The position numbers were made by a program, and so were the translations under genes. The notes under the pieces were generated by a model. The model saw nothing but the letters and a program-made list of their open reading frames with translations, did no database searches and was not told the DNA's origin. A stretch of DNA of 31,629 bases from JBMOLL01 sp049325415 (lineage in GTDB: Bacteria; Bacteroidota; Bacteroidia; Bacteroidales; GCA-2748055), in NCBI GenBank assembly GCA_049325415.1, contig JBMOLL010000129.1:1-31629 (forward strand), given 5' to 3'. Position 1 is the first letter of the stretch; each line of letters starts with the position of its first letter. Positions 1-5,851 of this stretch are shown here, piece after piece.

Positions 1-193
1 TGGCTATTTTGTACTTTCATCCCAGGGATTTTGTGCAACACCAATTTAGGTGAAAGTTCCTTGGCTGTAGAACTTTAGTTATTAAAGTTTTACAGCCTTT
101 TTTAACATAATCCTGCGGATTTTAGGATTTATCGGGAGGGGTTATCCCAATTAATGCAAGTAGTTCGGCTATCTTATAGCCTCCTATTGCATA
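1..193. other. Non-coding left edge
   Basis: No convincing coding sequence is seen on either strand here. The only clear structure is the hairpin terminator listed separately. The gene that this terminator serves would lie outside the window to the left. Confidence 0.5.
63..103 (+). terminator. Strong intrinsic terminator
   Basis: GGCTGTA, G, AACTTTA pairs with TAAAGTT, T, TACAGCC around a 5-nt loop. This gives a 15-bp stem with one G-U wobble, followed directly by six T. It would end a plus-strand transcript entering from outside the window. The seemingly non-coding stretch to its left fits a 3' untranslated region. Confidence 0.75.
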
Positions 194-258
194 AAATGGG
201 ATAAAGAGGAGCTTGCAGACTTGAGGTCACAAATTGTGACCTCAAGTTGGGGAGGTGC
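194..258 (+). pseudogene. ORF6N-domain gene remnant
   Basis: Reading from 194, the frame gives KWDKEELADLRSQIVTSSWG. This matches the middle of the ORF6N domain; the intact relative at 1638-2186 has NLRSQSGTSNWGG at the same place. Homology stops abruptly after the Gly-Gly, where family members continue with a conserved YxPxAFTEQG stretch, and no start or N-terminal half is visible upstream. It is therefore an internal scrap about 20 codons long, left by deletion or recombination. The fragment contains the 29-nt palindrome listed separately. Confidence 0.55.
219..247. repeat. 29-nt perfect palindrome
   Basis: ACTTGAGGTCACAA is followed by one A and then its exact reverse complement TTGTGACCTCAAGT. 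It lies inside the ORF6N remnant. The intact ORF6N gene has an imperfect version at the equivalent position (1845-1869: TTGAGGAGCC, 5-nt loop, GGCACCTCAA, one mismatch). The palindrome may therefore be a property of this gene family rather than of this remnant alone. Confidence 0.85.
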
Positions 259-405
259 AAGTCTCGTAACGTCCTGCCTGTGCGTAGGAGATCCCCACGA
301 TATTGGCCGGATCGGACTGAGAGTACCCATTTTACTTGCGGAGTTCGATTGTTATTATCTCAACAAAACAATAAGTGATTATAAATCGTTAATTTTGTAG
401 AAACA

Positions 406-663
406 ATGTTACAGGAAATCATGAGTACAGCAGAGATAAGAAAAGAGCTTCATAGCTACATCGATAACGCTGATGAGAAGTTCCTGAAAATGGTTCAGGC
501 TTTAGCCAGGAGTTACGAGGATGAAGAAGAGGATTATACGCTACCTGGTCCTCCGATGGATACAGAGACTTTCCGTAAAAGGATAATAAGAGCAAGTGAC
601 AGGGCCAGAGCTGGTCATTATACCACCTCAGAGGATCTGGAAAAAGAGATGGAACTGTGGTGA
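406..663 (+). CDS. Antitoxin of a type II toxin-antitoxin pair
   Basis: The 85-aa acidic protein has no signal peptide or membrane segment. Its layout matches small antitoxins paired with RelE/ParE toxins in Bacteroidota: an N-terminal helix-rich part (STAEIRKELHSYIDNADEKF), an acidic linker (EDEEEDYTLP), and a C-terminal toxin-wrapping tail with a TTSEDLEKEM motif. The ATG at 406 or the one at 421 (MSTAEIRKEL) could be the start; the second fits the family better. Its TGA stop overlaps the GTG start of the downstream toxin by two bases, the usual translationally coupled antitoxin-first layout. The partner toxin reading frame is broken, so the antitoxin may be an orphan unless frameshifting restores the toxin. 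The specific family was not identified. Confidence 0.75.
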   Translation: MLQEIMSTAEIRKELHSYIDNADEKFLKMVQALARSYEDEEEDYTLPGPPMDTETFRKRIIRASDRARAGHYTTSEDLEKEMELW

Positions 664-976
664 AAAAGCAGTACAAAGTAGTATGGCAAGATGAAGCAAA
701 ATCTTCACTTCACAGAATCTATAACCACATCAGGAAACGGGAATCCCCTGAACAGGCAAAAAAGTAAGGGACAAGTTAAAGGAAGAGGGGGACAGTTTAG
801 GTTTTATCCCTCATAAATACATCAAAGAACCACTCTTAGAGTTCTCCTACAGGGATATCCGGTTTAAAGCAATCTGGAGTTATAAATTGATTTATGAGGT
901 AACAAAAGAACATGTTGTTATTTTAGATATCATCCATACCAGCAGGGATCCTCAGGTAATTAAGTTTGTTAAATAA
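660..976 (+). pseudogene. RelE/ParE-like toxin, split by a frameshift
   Basis: Starting at GTG 660, the first frame reads VKKQYKVVWQDEAKSSLHRI and continues to EQAKK, then stops at TAA 765-767. Moving back one base, the frame from 764 reads VRDKLKEEGDSLGFIPHKYI and runs to HTSRDPQVIKFVK before TAA 974-976. Joined, this is about 105 aa with the full RelE/ParE pattern: an N-terminal beta strand and helix pair, then a beta-sheet with RFKAIWSYKLIYEV and a C-terminal ILDIIHTSRDPQ strand. Such toxins are mRNA interferases or gyrase poisons. The break sits in a six-A run (758-763). It may be a simple one-base loss, a sequencing error, or a programmed -1 shift, because A AAA AAG followed by TAA is a canonical slippery site. 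Confidence 0.75.
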
Positions 977-1167
977 ATCTTCAATTATATCCCCAGCTAT
1001 CCCTTTCGCAGCAAGGCTTTCCCGGGATTTTACAGTTTTTAAAAAAGTAACTTTACATTTTGCAGTTTTTTACCCTTTCTTTGGGTCTATAGCCCTTATC
1101 ATTACTGGTGGTTCCCGGGATTTATCAAAAGGACAGAAATGTCCTGTGATCCAAACATATTACAGAC

Positions 1168-1501
1168 TCATTTGGCAGGGGTGAAAAACCGAAAAATATA
1201 CGTACGCTTCCCACGTTCGGCATCCTTAAGGGTTTGTTCCTCCTTATCGGATTTGTTCCCGTTAACCAGGTAATCAACCGTGACAGCAAACACACCTGCC
1301 AGTCGCTGGAGGACATCGGCCGGGGGCCGGATGTTCCTGCTTTCATAACGGATAAGCCGGGTATGTAAGATCTTAATCTTAGCGGCCAGCTGTGCCTGTG
1401 TAAGTCCAATCTGCTTTTCTTTACACCTGAATTCTTTCTGCTTTTATTTGCCCTTGTGTCTTCAGGAAATATAAATCGACCTTCAAAGCATTTTTCTGCA
1501 T
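1168..1501 (-). pseudogene. Frameshifted XRE-type HTH regulator
   Basis: On the minus strand, ATG at 1501 opens a frame MQKNALKVDLYFLKTQGQIK ending in ERIQV and a stop (1421-1423). One base later, another frame carries CKEKQIGLTQAQLAAKIKIL and then LIRYESRNIRPPADVLQRLA and GVFAVTVDYLVNG, ending at 1168. Together this is a classic cro/C1-type helix-turn-helix (about residues 27-85) with a short C-terminal tail. One extra base near 1425-1428 breaks the gene. It was probably a small DNA-binding regulator, perhaps an antitoxin or phage/ICE-type repressor. It sits among other broken genes, so decay is more likely than a sequencing error. Confidence 0.7.
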
Positions 1502-1560
1502 TTTACACACGATATTTCACTGTCTGAACACGTTAATATTTTAAAAAACTGATTTTGAAA

Positions 1561-1601
1561 CCCATTTTATGCATTAAGCCTTTTTTAATGCATAAAATGG
1601 G
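1561..1601. repeat. Perfect 17-bp inverted repeat upstream of ORF6N gene
   Basis: CCCATTTTATGCATTAA (1561-1577) is followed by a 7-nt GCCTTTT loop and then its exact reverse complement (1585-1601). It lies 36 bp before the ATG of the ORF6N gene. No T-run follows on the plus strand, so it looks more like an operator or attachment/recombination structure than a terminator. The 12-mer GCATAAAATGGG of its right arm also occurs at 189-200, at the left edge of the ORF6N remnant. Confidence 0.75.
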
Positions 1602-1637
1602 TTTAAATATTAGTTATTACAAACAAAATTTAAAATA

Positions 1638-2186
1638 ATGGATGAAAACAGCACTATCACCATTCCTGACGAGATAATAATGAGCAAAATATATCTCATT
1701 AGAGATAAAAAAGTAATGTTAGACAGCGACCTTGCTGCACTTTATGAAGTAGAAACAAAACAGTTAAAACGAGCCGTAAGGCGCAACATAAAGCGTTTTC
1801 CTGATGATTTTATGTTTGAGTTGACGGAAAATGAGTTTACAAACTTGAGGAGCCAATCTGGCACCTCAAATTGGGGAGGTGTAAGATATGCACCCATGGC
1901 CTTTACAGAACAGGGTGTTGCCATGTTGTCAAGTGTTTTGAACAGTGAAAGGGCCATAATGCTAAACATTGCTATAATCCGGGTATTTACCAAAATGCGT
2001 GAATTACTTTCCACTCATAAGGAAATACTTCAAAAGCTTGAACAGCTTGAAAAGAATGATATTGAACAAGACGATAAAATCATGCTGATTTTTGAATATC
2101 TCAAGCAACTTGAAAAGACCAAACAGGAAGAACTTGAATATAAGAACCGGGTAACTGTCGGCTTCAAACAAAACAAGAAGATATAA
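1638..2186 (+). CDS. ORF6N-domain DNA-binding protein
   Basis: The 182-aa cytoplasmic protein carries an N-terminal ORF6N domain (about residues 10-105). Its hallmarks are IYLIRDKKVMLDSDLAALY, VKRAV-like RRNIKRFPDDFMFELT, NLRSQSGTSNWGG and MAFTEQGVAMLSSVLNSERA. The C-terminal 75 residues form a predicted coiled coil rich in Glu, Lys and Leu, probably for oligomerisation. ORF6N proteins are known from phages and mobile elements and are very common in Bacteroidota, but their role is poorly defined and usually given as DNA binding or regulation. The gene is intact and full length for the family. A perfect inverted repeat lies just upstream and may be its operator. A remnant of a second copy lies at 194-258. 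Confidence 0.88.
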   Translation: MDENSTITIPDEIIMSKIYLIRDKKVMLDSDLAALYEVETKQLKRAVRRNIKRFPDDFMFELTENEFTNLRSQSGTSNWGGVRYAPMAFTEQGVAMLSSVLNSERAIMLNIAIIRVFTKMRELLSTHKEILQKLEQLEKNDIEQDDKIMLIFEYLKQLEKTKQEELEYKNRVTVGFKQNKKI

Positions 2187-2515
2187 AACCTGCTCCCCCG
2201 AACACAGGCAGCACTTTCTCAAGCCGCACGAATCCTCCCACTGCCAAAGCATACCAAAGAACTGCCAGCGAGTTAAACTGACGAAGATTCAGGCAAGATC
2301 GAAGCTCAGGCCAACTACTTTGGATTAAGCATAGATAGCCTCCACCGCTTGCTTTTTGGTAGCCTGATCCAATGCAGTAAGCCTCAAAGCACAGTCAGGG
2401 CCTGAATATCTTCAGATAAAATCGTTCAATTAAAAGAAAAAAGCCTAATTTTAGAGTGATATAGCGTTCTTTGAGAAGTTCCCGGGGAGCAGGCAGGAAG
2501 GTCGAAAAACAGTGA
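2187..2515. other. Non-coding or degraded stretch
   Basis: About 330 bp between the ORF6N gene and the Rhs tail. No long frame is seen. On the minus strand, a short piece near 2330-2400 reads LTALDQATKKQAVEAIYA before a stop, which could be the end of a degraded gene but is too short to identify. The junction to the Rhs frame is abrupt, with a TGA at 2513-2515, so the front of the Rhs gene was lost here. Confidence 0.4.
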
Positions 2516-3298
2516 AAAAGGGGCGTAAACTGGTATGATTATGGGGCAAGGTCCTACGACCCAGTTATAGGACGTTGGACAACACCCGATCCACTAGCTG
2601 AAGTTAACCGTAGATGGAGTCCTTCTCGATATGCATATTATAATCCTCTGAGGTTTATAGATCCCAATGGGATGTTGGAAGCTCCTGGAGATTTATTCGA
2701 AATTCAGGCAGCCGCTGCAGAAGATTTTGGCAGATTATTTAATGATAATTCTATTCGAGCAAATAGAGAATATGCATAATAGATCTATTACGTAACCGAT
2801 GTTTCTGGAAATACGTATTATACTTATTCTGTACCAAATAAAGGATCAATTGCAAGAGCCACACCAAGTGCTCCGCCTAGTGGAATAACAACTACAGGTT
2901 ATGTACACGCTCATGGAGCTTATTCATACGGGAAATATGACGATAATAACTTCTCCGGAACTGCAGCAGGATCAAAACATAGAGATATCCCACATGCAAA
3001 TGCTAAAGGAATAGATGGTTATGTTAGTACGCCCAATGGATCTTTGCAAGAATATGATCAATCTAAGGGCAATAAATCGACAATAAGTACGAATATGCAA
3101 AGTGATTCTAAAGATCCATCAAGATTAAATACAGTTTCTTCAGCACCTTCAACTGATACTTATACAATTAATAATGGAGATAATTTTACTAGCATTGCTA
3201 AAAAGTATGATACTACTTTTTCAGCCATTGCAACAGAAAATAATATAGCTGATCCAAATAAAATAATGGCTGGAGCAACATTAAATATCACTAACTAG
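2516..3298 (+). pseudogene. Orphan Rhs C-terminal toxin module with LysM
   Basis: One continuous frame with two adjacent stops. Codons from 2531 give WYDYGARSYDPVIGRWTTPD and later YAYYNPLRFIDPNGM, the conserved Rhs-repeat core end that precedes variable toxin tips. After about 35 variable residues come TAA and TAG (2777-2782). The same frame then continues with GYVHAHGAYSYGKYDDNNFS and GIDGYVSTPNGSLQEYD, which resembles the DUF4329 domain of Rhs tips. It ends with a LysM domain (YTINNGDNFTSIAKKYDTTF, then IADPNKIMAGATLNI). LysM binds peptidoglycan. The long N-terminal Rhs shell is absent and no good start lies between the stops and the toxin part, so this is a displaced or decayed cassette. 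The next gene is its likely immunity gene, six bases downstream. The stretch is strongly AT-rich compared with Region 2. Confidence 0.75.
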
Positions 3299-3303
3299 AA
3301 AAA

Positions 3304-3639
3304 ATGAAAAGAATTATTTTATTATTCAGCACAATAGGAATTATTCTTGTGATATTGGGAACTCGATTTGCAATTGCAAATAATCATCAAAATAAAGGAT
3401 ATACTCCTCCTAAAGGTTTTGTTCCTAATCAAGAAACTGCAATTAAAATAGCTGAGGCTATTTGGTTACCAATATATGGCAAAGAAATTGAAGAAAAGAA
3501 ACCTTTTGTTGCACATTTGCAAGGAGATACACTTTGGATTGTTGAAGGCACTTTGAAAGGTGAAATGATAGGAGGAGTGCCACATATTGAAATAATGAAG
3601 AACGATTGTAGGGTCCTTGAAGTATCTCATGGTAAATAA
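3304..3639 (+). CDS. NTF2-fold immunity protein
   Basis: The 111-aa protein has an N-terminal hydrophobic segment (about residues 4-25), a signal peptide or anchor that places the rest in the periplasm. The remainder matches the NTF2-fold immunity family (YbbC/YhhH type): GYTPPKGFVPNQETAIKIAE, IWLPIYGKEI, KPFVAHLQGDTLWIVEGTL, GGVPHIEIMKNDCRVLEVSHGK. These proteins neutralise Rhs/CDI-type toxins. The gene begins six bases after the stop of the orphan Rhs-LysM module, the standard toxin-then-immunity order. It is intact although the toxin reading frame is interrupted, as expected where immunity is kept against kin or where an orphan toxin can be restored by recombination. Periplasmic targeting suits a toxin acting on the cell wall. 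Confidence 0.85.
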   Translation: MKRIILLFSTIGIILVILGTRFAIANNHQNKGYTPPKGFVPNQETAIKIAEAIWLPIYGKEIEEKKPFVAHLQGDTLWIVEGTLKGEMIGGVPHIEIMKNDCRVLEVSHGK

Positions 3640-3669
3640 CATACCCAGCAAGCAAATGAATGCTTAAGG

Positions 3670-3701
3670 AGATTTTTAATTTGAATGAAAAATCTTGTTT
3701 T
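3670..3701. terminator. Terminator between convergent genes
   Basis: AGATTTTT (3670-3677) pairs with AAAAATCT (3688-3695) around a 10-nt loop, and a T-rich stretch follows. It lies in the short gap where the plus-strand immunity gene and the minus-strand cluster converge, so it may serve one or both. Confidence 0.5.
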
Positions 3702-3703
3702 AA

Positions 3704-4051
3704 CTACATCGGTAGAATTTCATACTCCATAGAGATGGCGTAAGCCCTGAGCTTATCTGAGTTCATGATACTGACCACCGTGTTGTTTTGCTCTTCAGCC
3801 TGAAATACTTCATTAAGTTCAACAACCTGGTTGTTTTTCTGGTGGGGAGAGATAAAGCTCACAAACATTTTAGGCGGATAGGTTATATTGCCCATTTTGA
3901 CTTGGAATCCCAGGGAATGCTCTGTCATGAAGTCCATTCCCTTAGTCAGCATATGAAACTTCTTTATTATGAGCTTCATACCGGTATTAAAACGGATACG
4001 CAGTTCTGGATTATCTGTCGTAAATGTGTGGATGGGGTAATCTTTTAACAT
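3704..4051 (-). CDS. Hypothetical protein
   Basis: The 115-aa protein has no signal peptide or membrane segment and I do not recognise its family. The pattern is alternating hydrophobic strands with charged turns (RIRFNTGMKLIIKKF, EHSLGFQVKMGNITYPP, FVSFISPHQKNNQVVELNEV, TVVSIMNSDKLRAYAISMEY), which suggests a small beta-rich or alpha/beta cytoplasmic protein. It is the last gene of the minus-strand cluster, 63 bp after the GIY-YIG gene, so it may belong to the same transcript. A terminator hairpin follows at 3670-3701. Confidence 0.6.
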   Translation of the reverse strand: MLKDYPIHTFTTDNPELRIRFNTGMKLIIKKFHMLTKGMDFMTEHSLGFQVKMGNITYPPKMFVSFISPHQKNNQVVELNEVFQAEEQNNTVVSIMNSDKLRAYAISMEYEILPM

Positions 4052-4114
4052 CTCATTTTCAAATTACATTACATACGCCTGTCTGGCATTAAAATCCCTG
4101 ATCAGTGCATTAAT

Positions 4115-4426
4115 TTATACGAGGTTGTTTGGCGGATTGTATTTATTTATCAGATCTCTTTCTAATGATAGTGCATTAGCATCTGAATTTGTATAGAGTG
4201 CTTTCACCTGGGTAGCGCCATAGCCTTTCCTTCTGTTCAATGCACTCTCAATTTCAAGGACCATTCTTCGAGCACCGGCTTTACCAATGTATTTAACCTG
4301 TTTGTTTACATCTGCAAAAATGTAAACCCCGGATCGTGCTTCCAGGTCACCATAGTTATTAAGTTGTCTCCAGTATGCGTGTGAAACAACCCTGGAATCG
4401 TTCGTGTCATTTGCATTCCATATCAT
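4115..4426 (-). CDS. GIY-YIG nuclease family protein
   Basis: About 103 aa when begun at the ATG at 4426. The GIY-YIG core is plain: GVYIFADVNKQVKYIGKA supplies the GVY and YIG pair, a basic stretch SALNRRKGYG follows, and SLERDLINKYNPPNN holds the conserved catalytic Glu and the Asn/Pro tail. Known members are endonucleases in repair, homing, restriction and phage defence. A longer frame from 4531 exists, but it would overlap the 59-aa gene at 4431-4610. The 4426 start lies four bases after that gene's stop, so I chose it. The protein is nearly all nuclease domain with no separate DNA-binding domain, so partners may supply specificity. Confidence 0.85.
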   Translation of the reverse strand: MIWNANDTNDSRVVSHAYWRQLNNYGDLEARSGVYIFADVNKQVKYIGKAGARRMVLEIESALNRRKGYGATQVKALYTNSDANALSLERDLINKYNPPNNLV

Positions 4427-4430
4427 AATC

Positions 4431-4610
4431 TTAACTATTAGATTTTTTTGAACCTGAAGAGACTGTTCCTGTTTTAGGGGGAATCTCCGCTGCTTTGCGA
4501 AGGATCTCCATAGATTTTTTGGAATCTCCAATACTGGATCTTTTAGGGGAGCCAGATCCTACTGAGGTCTTTCCGGTGTGCCCTTTTGATGATTGTGAAT
4601 TTTTAGCCAT
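4431..4610 (-). CDS. Small Ser/Lys-rich protein
   Basis: This 59-aa frame begins MAKNSQSSKGHTGKTSVGSG and ends TVSSGSKKSNS. It is low-complexity, rich in Ser, Gly and Lys, with a short possible helix (SMEILRKAAEIP) in the middle, so it is probably mostly disordered. It starts three bases after the stop of the membrane protein gene and stops four bases before the GIY-YIG start, a packing that strongly argues for a real translated gene. The sequence resembles the low-complexity, Ser/Lys/Gly-rich tails of small bacterial proteins, but I recognise no family. A nucleic-acid-binding or linker role beside the nuclease is a guess. Confidence 0.6.
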   Translation of the reverse strand: MAKNSQSSKGHTGKTSVGSGSPKRSSIGDSKKSMEILRKAAEIPPKTGTVSSGSKKSNS

Positions 4611-4613
4611 GGC

Positions 4614-5012
4614 TTATAAATTTTGTTTAACAAATGCGATCAGCAGAATGATACCGACAAACAGGCCTGCAATCATCAATATATTAGCAGCCCGGATCAC
4701 ATAGTTCCATTTTCGCGATATCTGGTTATATTTTGAATCTTCCATTTTATCGTTGACAATCGCCCATCTGTTCGCCAAAACAGATATAAAATGAGCTAAA
4801 AGGCTTAGAAATATTACCCCAGCGAAACAGTACCAGGAATCAATCAGCAGACATTTATTCTGAGCGATATCTAATTTGGGAACTACTTTTTCGATAAATC
4901 CAAAAGAAATACCCAGGGCACCGGAGGCAATGAATAGCACATTTTTATCAAATTGCTCATTACCGTAGGACAAGGCCTGGAATTTTGCTTTTATATTATC
5001 TTCATCCGCCAT
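4614..5012 (-). CDS. Three-helix membrane protein
   Basis: The 132-aa protein has no cleaved signal peptide. An N-terminal soluble stretch of about 20 residues is followed by three likely membrane helices: about residues 23-45 (NVLFIASGALGISFGFIEKV), 60-85 (SWYCFAGVIFLSLLAHFISV) and 105-128 (AANILMIAGLFVGIILLIAF). A charged loop lies between helices two and three. I do not recognise the family by name, though the size and layout resemble small membrane proteins paired with nucleases or nucleotide-signal enzymes in defence islands. It is the first gene of a tight minus-strand cluster, with three bases to the 59-aa gene, so all are likely translated together. Confidence 0.75.
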   Translation of the reverse strand: MADEDNIKAKFQALSYGNEQFDKNVLFIASGALGISFGFIEKVVPKLDIAQNKCLLIDSWYCFAGVIFLSLLAHFISVLANRWAIVNDKMEDSKYNQISRKWNYVIRAANILMIAGLFVGIILLIAFVKQNL

Positions 5013-5084
5013 TTAAATTGCCAACTGTCGTAATTTAGAACTACTCCCCACCTTTAGACAACTGATTCACTAAGTTAAGTATTC

Positions 5085-5118
5085 TTTTTCTTTCCGCCCC
5101 GAGGGGCGGAAAGAAAAA
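5085..5118. terminator. Strong symmetric hairpin
   Basis: A perfect 16-bp inverted repeat (TTTTTCTTTCCGCCCC, then GA, then GGGGCGGAAAGAAAAA). T-runs follow on one strand and A-runs precede on the other, so it can end transcription in both directions. It lies two bases past the end of the decayed transposase frame and 72 bp before the start of the membrane-protein gene. It may be the terminator of the IS or part of the IS end. Confidence 0.7.
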
Positions 5119-5119
5119 A

Positions 5120-5700
5120 TCAAGCCGCTTGCCGGAACCACTGTTCCGGTTTTTCATAATTCAGCGATTGATGAAGTCTACGGCTATTATAGAACTCGAT
5201 ATACAACTTGATTTTACCACATAATTCAACACCATCTTCTGATGGCTCTATATAAATCTTTTCTTATTTGATATTACGCCAAAAACGCTCGATAAATACA
5301 TTTTCAACCCATCAGCCTTTGCCATCAATACTCAACCTAGTTTCCATCTCTTCTCCTTCAAAAAGACCGGTGAACGTTAGACTGGTAAACTGGCTGCCCC
5401 GGTCTGTATTGAGTATCTCAGGTTGCCATATAGGTTCATTGCGGCTTCTACGCAAGCCCTATACCATTCCGAAGTCATGGTATTGGATAAAGACCAGCCA
5501 ACAATACATCGGCAATACAGGTTGATTATCGCTACCCGATACATATAACCCCTTCCAGCCGGAATATAGAAAATATCCATCCACCAGATTTGATTGGGCC
5601 TTGTTATTTCTATGCCCCGGAGCAAATAACCGAAAGGATATGTCCTTTGTCGTTATCGTCCATCTTTTCAATTTCATTGAGCTGTATGTCCCCATTTATC
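5120..5700 (-). pseudogene. Decayed IS3-family transposase (OrfB)
   Basis: On the minus strand, the integrase (rve, DDE) core is readable in pieces. ITRPNQIWWMDIFYIPAGRG holds the first Asp, then comes MYRVAIINLYCRCIVGWSLS. After a frameshift near 5395-5410, NTDRGSQFTS holds the second Asp, and ENVFIERFWRNIK holds the catalytic Glu. The tail IEFYNSRRLHQSLNYEKPEQ is typical of IS3 OrfB. The copy is dead: there is one frameshift, a TGA at 5312-5314 and a TAA at 5264-5266, and the N-terminal part upstream of about 5640 is not recognisable. No OrfA or clear terminal inverted repeats were found. It separates the accessory patch from the glycan locus. Confidence 0.85.
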
Positions 5701-5851
5701 TAACAATGTTTTTGATAAATCTTCGCAAATTTTCTTGTCATAAATGCCACCGGTAAATGATCTCCCGGGCTTTAGGGGAAAAGCCCCCAGCCGTTGTCTT
5801 TAAAATATGCTATCTTTAATCGATCTTTACATCCCTCAAAACAAGAACATC

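Noticed and set aside
248..400. Possible group II intron 5' end (GTGCGT near 290)
   Set aside because: No domain V/VI pattern or reverse transcriptase was found, so the resemblance is too weak.
966..1184. Plus-strand frame of 72 codons
   Set aside because: Overlaps the end of the toxin remnant and the XRE remnant on the other strand; composition and sequence look random.
4427..4531. Longer N-terminus for the GIY-YIG protein
   Set aside because: The extra 35 residues overlap the 59-aa gene in another frame and do not look like part of the nuclease domain; the start at 4426 sits right after that gene's stop.
5767..5786. GGGCTTT/AAAGCCC hairpin before the GH5-like gene
   Set aside because: Short stem without a T-run; it could be chance or a leader element, with no further support.
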